This document shows, in pieces, positions 7,554 through 17,307 of a stretch of DNA of 33,242 nucleotides. The notes under the pieces were generated by a model. That model did no database searches. It saw nothing but the letters and a program-made list of their open reading frames with translations, and was not told where the DNA came from. A program made the position numbers and the translations under genes. Position 1 is the stretch's first letter. Every line of letters starts with the position of its first letter. The stretch is taken from NCBI GenBank assembly GCA_903859375.1, contig CAIOMK010000038.1, positions 1 to 33,242 of the forward strand. The letters run 5' to 3'. This DNA is from Candidatus Moraniibacteriota bacterium. GTDB taxonomy: Bacteria; Patescibacteriota; Minisyncoccia; Moranbacterales; UBA1568.

Positions 7554-8318
7554 CTATCCTTTCCTCTCGGTAAAGATTCCCTCGATCGCGACAAGCTGTT
7601 CCGGCGTGTTGACATTGAGCCCCTCCAACGGGTCCGGAAGCGGGATGGCGCAGATGTTCTTCCCCTCTTCCATCGCCATCGCGATCAGATCGGTGATATA
7701 GAATTCCTTGGACGCATTGTCACTTCCGAGCTGGTCGACGTGTTCCCAGAGCCATGACGCCTCGAAGCAATACACGCTCGTATTCACCTCGCGGATCGCA
7801 CGCTCCTCTTCGGTCGCGTCCTTGTACTCGACGATCCGTTCTACGATACCGTCTTTGTTGCGGACGATACGGCCGTAGTGGAGCAGGTGTTCATGAATGC
7901 CGACGAAATCCGGCACCACGACCGTCCCGAGTGTGATCGTCTCACCACGCTCCTCGTGATGTGCGAGGATGGTGCGGATAGTCTCCGCCGAGATGAGAGG
8001 CTGATCTCCAGCGAGCACGACGATATGCGATATGTCCGATTGTTCATGCAGGAGCGGAGACGCGCAGGAAACCGCATGCCCCGTCCCGAGCTGTTGCTCT
8101 TGTACGACACAGATGACGCGCCCGTCGAGATGCTCCTTGATCTTCTCACCGTGAAATCCGACAATGATGACCGGCTTCGTTTCCGGAACGGCTTTCTCGG
8201 ATGCCTCGACGATATATTCGACAATCGGTTTTCCGGAAACGGGGATCATTGTCTTCGGTATATCCGTCATGTTCATTCTCGTTCCTTTCCCTCCCGCCAT
8301 AATGATCACCTGATTCAT
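7554..8318 (-). CDS. Sugar nucleotidyltransferase (GlmU N-terminal pyrophosphorylase-like)
   Basis: QVIIMAGGKGTRM...IPKTMIPVSGKPI; EQQLGTGHAV; VVLAGDQPLI; LNVNTPEQL. Lacks the left-handed beta-helix acetyltransferase domain. Confidence 0.85.
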   Translation of the reverse strand: MNQVIIMAGGKGTRMNMTDIPKTMIPVSGKPIVEYIVEASEKAVPETKPVIIVGFHGEKIKEHLDGRVICVVQEQQLGTGHAVSCASPLLHEQSDISHIVVLAGDQPLISAETIRTILAHHEERGETITLGTVVVPDFVGIHEHLLHYGRIVRNKDGIVERIVEYKDATEEERAIREVNTSVYCFEASWLWEHVDQLGSDNASKEFYITDLIAMAMEEGKNICAIPLPDPLEGLNVNTPEQLVAIEGIFTERKG

Positions 8319-8361
8319 ATGCTCTAAAAATACTTCCTGATTATGATTCCGATTCAATAAA

Positions 8362-8388
8362 AAAGCCGGGTCAACATTTCCGGCACTT
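8362..8388 (-). terminator. Intrinsic terminator
   Basis: Minus strand: GCCGGAAATGTTGACCCGGCTTTTTTATTG, downstream of the L,D-transpeptidase gene. Confidence 0.65.
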
Positions 8389-8478
8389 TAAAAAAATATA
8401 CCATATCCCACGCATTTTTTCCAGTCCGTCGTCCGTTTGAAAAAGATAATAATTGCTTTTTATAAGCCATTTATCAAA

Positions 8479-9612
8479 TCAATGCACGACGACAGCGGTC
8501 CCGATATCCGTCCAGTCATACACGCGTTTTGCCGGACCGACGCCAAGCCGAACACAACCGTGCGAGACCGGGACACCGAGATGATTCGCCCCCTCCTTGT
8601 ATCCGCCGGGCCATTCGGGAAGTTCGTGTATGCCGAATTTCCCATCTGGTACGAGCGCCATCCAGTTCGGCATGAAGAGTCCGTATGCCGCCGACCACGC
8701 CCGTGGGGTCTTGTTGCGTATCAGGTATTCGCCTTTCGGCGTTTCCATTCCCGGCTTTCCGGTCGATACCGGATATGAGTCGAGAGCGATACCGTTCTCG
8801 AATATCGTCATGATCTGGATGGCCAAATTGATATCGATATATCTTCCCGACGGTTTGAGTGCCTGCGCATATTTTTTCGCCTGTGCCGCACGCAAGACGA
8901 TATCCTTTTCCCATTCGAACGGCTTCTCGGCGAGCGTCGAGAAAGATACCTTCCTGATTTCCAGAAACGCCTCGTCATCTTCCCCCCGCCACTTGACCGA
9001 AACGGACAGCGTGTACTTCGTGTCCGGCGAAAGAGGCGTCTTCGGCAGTATGCGGAACTCGGTCTTGTCCGAGTTGTTCTCATAGGACACCGGAATCGAC
9101 GGGGTCAGACGGAAATCGATGAAGTGCGCCTTCACGGAAGTATCGAACGTGACGACGATGGGATCCTCGATATCCAACAGTACATCGGTCGTACCGTCTT
9201 CGGGTGTCACGGACAACACTTCTGGATATCCTGGAACGTCGAAAGAAAATGAGGCCATCGGAATCGTTTTCGCGATACCGGTCTTCCCGCCATCGACCGT
9301 GATTCGATACGACCCGCCAGAAGACCACTTTCCGCCCGGACGCACCGACATGACCGTCCTGGCATCGTTCCACGCGATATGGAACGGCTCATTCGGAGAA
9401 AGTGAGATTTTCCCATCGAGACTGCCGGCCGAGACCGGTTCCGAGAATCCGATGACAAACGGGTCGGACGGTGTCGCCGGCCCGCCCCCTATTTCAGTCG
9501 CCCGAACCGTCCCGAAAATCTGTACGCTGCCGAAAACGAGAAAAGCGGCCGGAATGAGACCGGACAGGATCGCCGCGAAAAATGAAAGCGTCTTGAACGT
9601 GTTCGGGGACAT
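8479..9612 (-). CDS. L,D-transpeptidase (YkuD) with N-terminal TM and Ig-like (Big_5-like) domains
   Basis: YkuD motif LGVPVSHGCVRLG; SVTPEDGTTDVLLD...VVTFDTSV Ig-like region. Start reassigned to ATG at 9612 (MSPNTFKTLSFFAAIL). Confidence 0.9.
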   Translation of the reverse strand: MSPNTFKTLSFFAAILSGLIPAAFLVFGSVQIFGTVRATEIGGGPATPSDPFVIGFSEPVSAGSLDGKISLSPNEPFHIAWNDARTVMSVRPGGKWSSGGSYRITVDGGKTGIAKTIPMASFSFDVPGYPEVLSVTPEDGTTDVLLDIEDPIVVTFDTSVKAHFIDFRLTPSIPVSYENNSDKTEFRILPKTPLSPDTKYTLSVSVKWRGEDDEAFLEIRKVSFSTLAEKPFEWEKDIVLRAAQAKKYAQALKPSGRYIDINLAIQIMTIFENGIALDSYPVSTGKPGMETPKGEYLIRNKTPRAWSAAYGLFMPNWMALVPDGKFGIHELPEWPGGYKEGANHLGVPVSHGCVRLGVGPAKRVYDWTDIGTAVVVH

Positions 9613-9625
9613 AATAGGATTCGGT

Positions 9626-10015
9626 TCAGACGGATATGACCGACTCGAACCGATGAGCCGTGAGCAACATGACGGTACAGGCTCTGATGAAACGGATTCC
9701 GGCTTCTCCGAGTTTCCGTTCCGTTTCCGGGTTCTCGGAACCGGGGTTGAAGATGACGAGCGACGGCGCAAGCGAGATGATGTCTTCCACGAGTCTTGAA
9801 CCTGTTTCCGGACTCACGTAGACAGTCAGGACATCGGGATGTCTCGGCACTTCCGCAAGAACGGGAATGACCGCGACACCTTCGACTTCCTTCAGGGTCG
9901 GATGTACCGGTATGACACCGTATCCCTGTTCCATAAGGAGCTTCTGCGCACGATTCGAAAAGCGTTCCGGGACATCGCTCGCTCCGAGTATGACGATTGT
10001 TTTTTGTGCATCCAT
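9626..10015 (-). CDS. CoA-binding domain protein (CoA_binding_2/YccU-like)
   Basis: KTIVILGASDVPERFSNRAQKLLMEQGYGVIPVHP...VDVLTVYVSP-like core and LVIFNPGSENPE. Confidence 0.85.
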   Translation of the reverse strand: MDAQKTIVILGASDVPERFSNRAQKLLMEQGYGVIPVHPTLKEVEGVAVIPVLAEVPRHPDVLTVYVSPETGSRLVEDIISLAPSLVIFNPGSENPETERKLGEAGIRFIRACTVMLLTAHRFESVISV

Positions 10016-10016
10016 A

Positions 10017-10319
10017 TCAGGATTCCTCCAAGATGATCTTCTTCGAGAACCCTCCTCGTTCCTCGGACTTCTTCCGCTTCACGGCTTCGACCTCGTCCCG
10101 TGAAATTCCCTCGTGAAGGAGTATCGCATCGATGACTTCGAGGACATCGGCCACCTCGCCGATATTCCGGTCGCGAATCAGCTCTTCCGTCTCCTCACGG
10201 AGTTTCTCATACAGTTTGCCGGCATATTCCCCGTCGGTCGCGACATGGAATGAACAGGCCTCGCCTTTCGCCATGATGATTTCCGGGATCCGGTCCCGGA
10301 CCAGTTTGTCATATATCAT
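10017..10319 (-). CDS. Nucleoside triphosphate / phosphoribosyl-ATP pyrophosphohydrolase-like (MazG-type)
   Basis: MIYDKLVRDRIPEII...YEKLREETEELIRDRNIGEVADVLEVIDAIL. Confidence 0.85.
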   Translation of the reverse strand: MIYDKLVRDRIPEIIMAKGEACSFHVATDGEYAGKLYEKLREETEELIRDRNIGEVADVLEVIDAILLHEGISRDEVEAVKRKKSEERGGFSKKIILEES

Positions 10320-10371
10320 AGCAAGATGTGTCTACGAATGATGCAGACAGTATATCATGCGAAAACGGACA

Positions 10372-10403
10372 AAAAAATATCGGGCAGCACGGTGCCCGAT
10401 AAC
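10372..10403 (-). terminator. Intrinsic terminator
   Basis: Perfect stem ATCGGGCA (10379-10386)/TGCCCGAT (10393-10400) with T-tract on the minus strand. Confidence 0.75.
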
Positions 10404-10574
10404 GTTTCAGTCTGAACATTTCATCATCGCGTAATTCCCAGAATCACATTCGGTTTCCGGAAACCTGACAAATGAAACCTATCCGGACGCATGACATACT
10501 CGTCGACCATACGTGGACCAGGAAACAGAAGCGGCGTGAGACCTGAGTGGAAATCACTCCCCCCGTCTCTTCGA

Positions 10575-11135
10575 CTATTCCAAGTCATGCCGACGATTGA
10601 TTCCGATAAGGAGACCCGGGAGTCGGGAATATGTGTCGTGTACGATATATCCGAGCATATCCTCATCCGTTTTCACCCCGTGTTTCGCATATCCGCTTTT
10701 GGTCCATTCGATCTGTTGCCGTTTCCAATCCGAATCGTTCTCCCTGATGGGTCCGATGGCATGTGAAACGATGAGAGAAGTATCGAAAGCGGTTCCCACA
10801 TGAACCCGTGCAAATCCCTCGATGCCTTGGTCATCGGAATATTCCCGGATATTGACCACCCACAAGGTTCCATCGGAGGACGAATCGAAAGTACCACGGA
10901 ACGGTTCGAGTTGTTTGATGTGATCCGGGGTCGTAATCGAGACGGAAACTGATGTCCCATATTCGAATATGACCGGTATCAATCCTTCCAGCATTTTCTC
11001 AAGCATATCGACGGATTTCGTACTGAAACGGAAATGATCCGTATTCCGACTCCATCTTATAACACTCTTTCTCCACCTCCTTTGTGATCTGTCACCGAAG
11101 AAAGAAATAAACCTGTGACCTATCGCAGACAACAT
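10575..11135 (-). CDS. Hypothetical protein
   Basis: ORF with GGAGG Shine-Dalgarno just before ATG 11135 (MLSAIGHRFISFF...); no domain recognised. Confidence 0.55.
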   Translation of the reverse strand: MLSAIGHRFISFFGDRSQRRWRKSVIRWSRNTDHFRFSTKSVDMLEKMLEGLIPVIFEYGTSVSVSITTPDHIKQLEPFRGTFDSSSDGTLWVVNIREYSDDQGIEGFARVHVGTAFDTSLIVSHAIGPIRENDSDWKRQQIEWTKSGYAKHGVKTDEDMLGYIVHDTYSRLPGLLIGINRRHDLE

Positions 11136-11262
11136 GATACCTCCGCATTTATTGTTAAAGATACGCTTCTGATTGAGGCAAGAATACAAACGAAGGTATT
11201 AAAAGTCAAGCATATCCGGAATGATTCCGCATCCCCGTACCGGCCGGACCGTTCACGGACAC

Positions 11263-12333
11263 TCACCGGATCAACATCGAATCACCGAAGGAATAGAAGG
11301 CATATCCTTCGCGGATCGCCTCTTCGTAGAGGGAGACGAGATTCCGTTTGGAGCCCTTGTCCCGCAGAAACGCATCGACAAGGAGCATGAGCGAACTTTT
11401 GGGCAAATGAAAATTCGTCACGAGCATATCCGCCGATCGGAACCGGTGCGGAGGAAAAATGAAAATGTCGGTCTCGCCGGAATGCGGATGGAACACCGTG
11501 CCGTTTTCCGATGACGAAACGAGGACCGACTCGAGCGTGCGGAGTGCGGTCGTGCCGACGGCGACGATCGCATCCCCTTCACGTCGCGCCTGATTGAGAC
11601 GCTCCGAGGTCTCTTCGGAAACATCGATCCGTTCACGATGAAGTGTCTTTGTTACGAAATGTTCCGGACGAAGCGGGGCAAAGGTCCCCTGTCCGACATC
11701 GAGTCCCACTTTCACTGTATCGATTCCTTTTGCCACGAGTGTTGCGAGGACTCCGTCCGTGAAATGAAGTGAGGCGGTCGGTGCCGCGACCGATGCGCCG
11801 GTCCTCGCAAAAACGGTCTGATAGCGTTCCCTGAGTTCCGTCTCGTTGTGTTTCGATTCCTTGTCTTCCAGATAATGCGGAATCGGGGTCTCCCCATATG
11901 AATCAAGCAGCTCCGAAAGAAGATGATCCGATCGAAGTCGCACGAAGAAACGATTCTCATCCTGTGAAACGACCTCAAAATAGCTCCCGTCCGGAAAGAG
12001 GAGTTTCATTCCCGGGATGCATTTCCGATCCACAAGCACTGGAATGTTTCCCGATTCATCGGTCGACTCATTGGCGAGGACGAAGACCTCGATTTTTCCT
12101 CCGGTTTCCTTCACAAGCATGAGCCGGGCCGGCACGACCCGCGTCTCGTTCAAGACGACGAGCGACCGTTCTGGAAGAAAGACCGCCAGGTTCGAGAAGG
12201 TATCATGAACAACCGAGTCGGTCGCCGTATCATAGACGAACAGACGCGCCGCATCGCGCGGCTCGACGCCTTTCTTGCGTATCAGCTCCGGTGGGAGCCG
12301 GTAATCGTAGTCTTTCAAATTATCGATATCCAT
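11263..12333 (-). CDS. queA: S-adenosylmethionine:tRNA ribosyltransferase-isomerase
   Basis: DYDYRLPPELI, RSLVVLNETRVVPARL, VAAPTASLHFT, VTNFHLPKSSLMLLVDAF. Confidence 0.95.
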   Translation of the reverse strand: MDIDNLKDYDYRLPPELIRKKGVEPRDAARLFVYDTATDSVVHDTFSNLAVFLPERSLVVLNETRVVPARLMLVKETGGKIEVFVLANESTDESGNIPVLVDRKCIPGMKLLFPDGSYFEVVSQDENRFFVRLRSDHLLSELLDSYGETPIPHYLEDKESKHNETELRERYQTVFARTGASVAAPTASLHFTDGVLATLVAKGIDTVKVGLDVGQGTFAPLRPEHFVTKTLHRERIDVSEETSERLNQARREGDAIVAVGTTALRTLESVLVSSSENGTVFHPHSGETDIFIFPPHRFRSADMLVTNFHLPKSSLMLLVDAFLRDKGSKRNLVSLYEEAIREGYAFYSFGDSMLIR

Positions 12334-12466
12334 ACGATTTCATTTCCATTCGTGACAAGCTGTTCCCAGACAGTCTATGTGAATTCGTTTCAAACCGTCA
12401 ATGGTCATATTTTTCTTTCAGCAGGCGAAAATACGTATCATAACCGGTCCGTTCCAAAAGACAAAC

Positions 12467-12495
12467 TTGACAATCGTCAAAAAAAGGAGTATATT
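12467..12495 (+). promoter_or_regulatory. Sigma70-type promoter for the structured RNA
   Basis: TTGACA (12467-12472), 17-bp spacer, TATATT (12490-12495). Confidence 0.8.
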
Positions 12496-12501
12496 AGCCT
12501 T

Positions 12502-12833
12502 AATTAGTTCTTTGGATCGTATTCAAAATCCCATGTCGAGTCAGAAATTTGGCAGTATGGATTGCATTTTTTTGTGAGGTGAGATTTTGAACGCGCTTTT
12601 GGTGGAGGGAAGCTTTTATTCACGTTCATTGTGCATGTGAAGACAAGGATGCTATCCTCCCGAAAGGAATGGGGGCCTTTCGGACAAGGGGAGATAGAGA
12701 CACTCGTTTCATGCTTTCCCTAGGTTTCACTCCACCTCGTTTATTGGGGTCTGGAATGACGTACTGCTCGGTCACGAAATCGTTTCGGATATCCCAAAAG
12801 TCCGGTTGCCTTAACAAGCGCCGGACTTTTTTT
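12502..12833 (+). ncRNA. Putative independent structured non-coding RNA, class not recognised
   Basis: Consensus promoter upstream and intrinsic terminator at the 3' end. Long-range complementarities: TTCAAAATC (12522-12530)/GATTTTGAA (12583-12591); GGTGGAG (12601-12607)/CTCCACC (12730-12736); CCGAAAGG (12660-12667)/CCTTTCGG (12676-12683); possible closing pairing TTTGGAT (12511-12517)/ATCCCAAA (12791-12798). Lies between two minus-strand genes. Confidence 0.7.
12796..12833 (+). terminator. Intrinsic terminator of the ncRNA
   Basis: AAAAGTCCGG...CCGGACTTTTTTT (stem 12796-12805/12821-12830). Confidence 0.85.
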
Positions 12834-12887
12834 ATTCACGGATTTATGTGATCGCATCGCGATGACGGACGCGACGGCCCGGGAACA

Positions 12888-13097
12888 CTATCCGTCGATT
12901 TTCTCGAACCGTTTCATTTGTTCCCCATCGACCTCGACGTATCCGGCGAACATATCGGCCGGTCGAACCCACAGATCGCGTTCACCATAGAGCGCACGAT
13001 ATACCACCAATTCCCCAAGCGTCTCGCTGTGCCTGGCGACGCCGAGCACTTCGTACACGTTCCCTTTGTAATGACGATATTTTCCGGGCTCGATCAT
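12888..13097 (-). CDS. DUF1653 domain protein
   Basis: PGKYRHYKGNVYEVLGVARHSETLGELVVYRALYGERDLWVRPADMF. Confidence 0.9.
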   Translation of the reverse strand: MIEPGKYRHYKGNVYEVLGVARHSETLGELVVYRALYGERDLWVRPADMFAGYVEVDGEQMKRFEKIDG

Positions 13098-13154
13098 AGT
13101 TTCGAATATTCTTTCCGGTTACCCCGATGCTTCAATGGAATCCCGCTCAAATAA

Positions 13155-13628
13155 TCATTTCCTGGTCCGTATCGTCCGACCGGTCACCCCCAAGAGACGC
13201 TTCACGAGTCGATCCCCTTCCTCGCTCCATATCCAGGCAAATATAATAGCATCGTCCGCAAGCGGGATATTCGCTATCGCCTCCGCGAAGAGTTCCGTCG
13301 CGTATCCTTTGCCTCGGTATTCCGGAATGGTGAATGCCGCACACAGATAGAGCGCCTCGTACCGTTCGTGCGGAACCACATCGTCCGTCAACTCACGTTC
13401 GTTGATTTCGCCGCGCAAAAAACGTTCCGCAGACTCGCGTGAAGTCGGAATCGACGTCGTCCAACTTATCGGTTCTCCGTTCTCGATCCAGACGTTGAGC
13501 GCCAACGGGTGCAGATCGAGCAGCCGCTTCGTGGTCCATTCAGATATCTGCATCTGTTCCGGATCAGCCGCCGTTTCGAAGTACCGCTCCGTCGTCTCCC
13601 TGATTTTCCGCAGTATTTCCTGGTCCAT
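13155..13628 (-). CDS. GNAT-family N-acetyltransferase
   Basis: LYLCAAFTIPEYRGKGYATELFAEAIANI (acetyl-CoA-binding motif). Confidence 0.8.
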   Translation of the reverse strand: MDQEILRKIRETTERYFETAADPEQMQISEWTTKRLLDLHPLALNVWIENGEPISWTTSIPTSRESAERFLRGEINERELTDDVVPHERYEALYLCAAFTIPEYRGKGYATELFAEAIANIPLADDAIIFAWIWSEEGDRLVKRLLGVTGRTIRTRK

Positions 13629-13658
13629 ACGAAGTCGTGATGTTCCGATTATGAACGA

Positions 13659-16301
13659 TCATTTCCCGTGGCATTTCTTGTATTTCTTCCCGCTGCCGCA
13701 CGGACACGGGTCGTTTCGACCGACAGTATTTTCGGAATGGATCGGCTCCTGTTTGACCGTCTCGCCCTTGCCACCGGACTCCTCCGTGGTGCCGAACTGT
13801 GCTGGCGTATCGGATGCGCCGGATAGGATGATATTCCGCGGAGTCGGTGCGGAGATCGGTGCGCTCACAGCCGGCTCGATCTTGAGGACGGTCAGGAGAT
13901 AGGTCTTGCGTACCGCATCGAGCAGGCCGGTGAAAAGATTGTATGCCTCTCGTTTGTACTCGACAAGCGGATCACGCTGGCCATACCCGCGGAGTCCGAT
14001 ACCCTGACGAAGGTATTCGATCTCATCGAGATGATTCATCCACAGTTGATCGAGTGACTGGACATAGAGAATCCGCTGGATATGATCCCATGTCTCGACC
14101 GGTATCGAGACGGCTTTCGCATCGAGCACGCGCGCACCCGCTTCGGAAAGATACTCGCGGATACGGGTCCGCTTTTCGACCTCGTCGACGGAGCGGTCGT
14201 CACGGACAGCCTCGAACATCGCCAATGCCGCCTTCTCATCGAGCGTCGGAAACAAGCCGTTCGCCTCGACGGCGATTTCCGCTACCGCCCATTCGGCCTC
14301 GTGTCCGGCGCAATGGAACGCAATCATCTTGTCGAATTCCTCGTCCAACAGGGCGCGGGTCATCTCGCCCGCCGACGAGGATCCGAGAGACTCTCGACGC
14401 CTGCGATAGACGACTTCGCGTTGCCGGTTCATCACGTCGTCGTATTCGAGCACGTGCTTGCGGATATCGAAGTTGAACCCTTCGATCTTGGTCTGTGCGC
14501 TTTCGATCATTTTGGAGATGGCCCCGCTCTCGATAGGCTCCTCATCGGGAAGGCCCATCGTGTTCATCATGTTTTTGAGCCGATCGCCGGCGAACCGACG
14601 CATCAGTTCGTCCTCGAGTGAGATGAAGAAACGAGTCTCTCCCGGATCGCCCTGCCGACCAGCGCGACCGCGAAGCTGATTGTCGATACGTCTCGCCTCG
14701 TGTCGTTCGGTACCGATAATCACCAACCCGCCGAGCTCACGGACGCCTTCGCCGAGCTTGATGTCGGTCCCCCGTCCGGCCATGTTCGTCGCGATGGTCA
14801 CCGCGCCCTTCTGTCCCGCTCCGGCGATGATCGGCGCTTCACGCTCATGCTGTTTGGCATTGAGCACGTTGTGTGGCACGCCCTCGCGCCCGAGCAACGC
14901 CGCGAGGTATTCCGATTTTTCGATCGCGATGGTACCGATGAGGATCGGCTGGCCGGCTTCGCTGATACGCTTCACTTCCTCCGCTATCTTCTGATATTTC
15001 ACTTCCTCCGTCTTGTAGATGATATCGGGGAGGTCCTTTCGGATGAGCGTCTTGTTCGTCGGGATCGTCACGACATCGAGTTTGTAGACCTTGGAAAATT
15101 CCTCGGCCGACGTGGATGCGGTCCCGGTCATGCCGGCAAGCTTGCCGTACAGGCGGAAATAGTTCTGGAACGTGATGGTCGCGAGCGTCCGTGACTCGCG
15201 CTGGACGGCGACGCCTTCTTTGGCCTCGAGCGCCTGATGCAGTCCTTCGCTGTACCGTCTCCCGTGCATGATGCGTCCGGTGAAATCGTCCACGATGAGC
15301 ACTTCCCCGTCGCGTACGACATAGTCGCGGTCGAGATGAAAGATAAATTCGGCCTTGAGCGACTGTTCGAGGTGATGGACGTACTGGATATTCCCCTGAT
15401 CGTAGAGGTTCGGCATATTGAGGAGCTCCTCGACACGCGTGATGCCGTCGTCGGTCAGCGTCACCGTTTTGAATTTCTCATCAAGGATGAAATCCGCTTC
15501 CACTTTGAGACGCGGGACGATTTTGGCGAACCGTTCATAGAGTTTGGTGGATTCGGCATCGGGTGCGGAGATGATGAGCGGCGTCCGTGCCTCGTCGATG
15601 AGTATCGAGTCGACCTCGTCGACGATCGCGAAATGCAGATCACGCTGAACCATGTCGGACAGATCGCCTACCATGTTGTCGCGGAGATAATCGAACCCGA
15701 ATTCATTGTTCGTGCCATAGGTGATATCCGACGCATAGGCCTCTCGGCGTGTGACGGGAATCAGGTTCTCATGTTCGACTGACACCTCATTCGTATCGGT
15801 GACATTCGGCTCATACCGATATGAGACGCCCTGCTGAAGGATGCAGGCGGTCGTCAGTCCGAGAAAATGAAAGACCCGTCCCATCCAATTCGAATCGCGT
15901 GACGCGAGATAATCATTCACGGTGACGACATGGACACCTTTACCGGAAAGCGCGTTGAGATAGATGGCCAGAGTCGAGGTAAGCGTCTTGCCTTCACCGG
16001 TCTTCATCTCGGCGATCTTGCCCTGATGAAGGACCGCCCCGCCGATAAGTTGGACATCGTAGTGCCGTTCGCCGATGACCCGCCGGGCCGCTTCCCGCAC
16101 CACTGCAAACGCCTCCGGAAGAATATCTTCTTCCGTCTCTCCCGATGACAGACGCGTTCGGAGCTCCCCGGTCTTCGCCCGAAGCGCCTCATCGGACAGA
16201 CTTTCCATACCTTCCGCGAAAACATTCACCTCGTCGACGATCGGACGGATCGATGTGATGACCCGTTCGTTCGAACCGAACATCTTTTTCATGAAATCCA
16301 T
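13659..16301 (-). CDS. secA: Preprotein translocase ATPase SecA
   Basis: [52 protein letters not shown]-terminal [20 protein letters not shown] zinc motif. Likely start ATG at 16301. Confidence 0.98.
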   Translation of the reverse strand: MDFMKKMFGSNERVITSIRPIVDEVNVFAEGMESLSDEALRAKTGELRTRLSSGETEEDILPEAFAVVREAARRVIGERHYDVQLIGGAVLHQGKIAEMKTGEGKTLTSTLAIYLNALSGKGVHVVTVNDYLASRDSNWMGRVFHFLGLTTACILQQGVSYRYEPNVTDTNEVSVEHENLIPVTRREAYASDITYGTNNEFGFDYLRDNMVGDLSDMVQRDLHFAIVDEVDSILIDEARTPLIISAPDAESTKLYERFAKIVPRLKVEADFILDEKFKTVTLTDDGITRVEELLNMPNLYDQGNIQYVHHLEQSLKAEFIFHLDRDYVVRDGEVLIVDDFTGRIMHGRRYSEGLHQALEAKEGVAVQRESRTLATITFQNYFRLYGKLAGMTGTASTSAEEFSKVYKLDVVTIPTNKTLIRKDLPDIIYKTEEVKYQKIAEEVKRISEAGQPILIGTIAIEKSEYLAALLGREGVPHNVLNAKQHEREAPIIAGAGQKGAVTIATNMAGRGTDIKLGEGVRELGGLVIIGTERHEARRIDNQLRGRAGRQGDPGETRFFISLEDELMRRFAGDRLKNMMNTMGLPDEEPIESGAISKMIESAQTKIEGFNFDIRKHVLEYDDVMNRQREVVYRRRRESLGSSSAGEMTRALLDEEFDKMIAFHCAGHEAEWAVAEIAVEANGLFPTLDEKAALAMFEAVRDDRSVDEVEKRTRIREYLSEAGARVLDAKAVSIPVETWDHIQRILYVQSLDQLWMNHLDEIEYLRQGIGLRGYGQRDPLVEYKREAYNLFTGLLDAVRKTYLLTVLKIEPAVSAPISAPTPRNIILSGASDTPAQFGTTEESGGKGETVKQEPIHSENTVGRNDPCPCGSGKKYKKCHGK

Positions 16302-16451
16302 AAGCGAAGCACAACACAAATCCAAAAAAACAATAACCAAACACCGAAATACAGAACGGGAATGGGCGGAGCCAAAAAACCAAAACCACTCCTCAAAACC
16401 GGCCAGGTCCGATCCGTGCCACGGTCAAATTCTTGTCTTTCCCATTGTAGA

Positions 16452-16500
16452 AGCAAAAACCCTCCCCGTCAAAGGCAAACAACACCTGTGACAGGGAGGA
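16452..16500 (-). terminator. Probable intrinsic terminator
   Basis: Minus strand: CCTCCCTGTCA...TGACGGGGAGGGTTTTTG, downstream of the 16503 gene. Confidence 0.6.
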
Positions 16501-16502
16501 TC

Positions 16503-16793
16503 TCATTGTTCGAGTTCATCTCGCATGAACGGCTTACAAAGAACAAATATGCTCTGTAAAGACCGAGATAAAGCAAATATCAGAACGAGCGCCTTTTCCT
16601 GCAGTCGCACCAATTTCACATACCCGCGTCGACGATCCGCCTCCATCTCGTCACGCATCGCGCACAGCATTCCTTCGACTACCTCCGCGGTACAGTCATA
16701 GCGCATGCCGATAATCGCTCTCCCAAGCTCGAAATTGCTCATCCCCGCCGAGTCCACGCTCGACGGATGTCTCTTTTTTACCGATTCTTCCAT
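16503..16793 (-). CDS. Hypothetical protein (96 aa)
   Basis: Strong GGAGG Shine-Dalgarno before ATG 16793 (MEESVKKRHPSSVDSAGMSNFELGRAIIGMRYDCTAEVVEGML...). Confidence 0.65.
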   Translation of the reverse strand: MEESVKKRHPSSVDSAGMSNFELGRAIIGMRYDCTAEVVEGMLCAMRDEMEADRRRGYVKLVRLQEKALVLIFALSRSLQSIFVLCKPFMRDELEQ

Positions 16794-16880
16794 CTGATAC
16801 CTCCTTTTTTTCCGTTCCAAAAAGATTCAGGATTTTTTGCTATTCGGTTTTTCCGTTCCGATATTGTACGCTTTTCACTT

Positions 16881-17231
16881 TCAGAACCTCGCGGAATCGT
16901 CGATGACGAGACTTTTCTTGATCGATCTCGCACCACGTTCCCGAAGTTCCCTCTTCTTGTCTTTCTCGCGGACAATCTGCACACGAAGCTTGTCGATGAC
17001 CTTGTCTATCGACCCTTCGACACTTTTTGTCGTCTCTTCGGCGCGGGTCAGGTTGTTCGATTCCCGGACATTCACCTCGACACGAAAGAAGCCCTTCTTG
17101 TCCAAAGCCACCTCCACCTCATACAACGCATCCTCATGAAAGAGATCCTCCACCTCGGACAGCCGTTTCAGGATATAGTCCTGCTCGCTCTCCCGAATCC
17201 GACAGTCCTTGCCCAAGAACTTCGTTTTCAT
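16881..17231 (-). CDS. hpf: Ribosome hibernation promoting factor (HPF/RaiA family, short form)
   Basis: ESEQDYILKRLSEVEDLF...YEVEVALDKKGFFRVEVNVRESNNLTRAEETTKSVEGSIDKVIDKLRVQI. Confidence 0.8.
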   Translation of the reverse strand: MKTKFLGKDCRIRESEQDYILKRLSEVEDLFHEDALYEVEVALDKKGFFRVEVNVRESNNLTRAEETTKSVEGSIDKVIDKLRVQIVREKDKKRELRERGARSIKKSLVIDDSARF

Positions 17232-17307
17232 ACTCTTTTCGTTAGAGATTACCCTGTTCCATTATACCACTTTCCTCGGATGGTACGTGATAGGACGGTA
17301 TATACTT

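Noticed and set aside
12502-12833. tmRNA or RNase P RNA assignment
   Set aside because: Expected size fits, but the conserved tmRNA tRNA-like ends and tag ORF and the RNase P P4 motifs were not found by eye. Rfam search needed.
12669-12851. 60-aa ORF inside the ncRNA region
   Set aside because: Crosses the intrinsic terminator stem and T-tract and has no ribosome-binding site; RNA structure explains the sequence better.
13943-15782. Several plus-strand ORFs (177-181 aa) over secA
   Set aside because: Antisense of a strongly conserved secA; low-complexity Arg-rich products.
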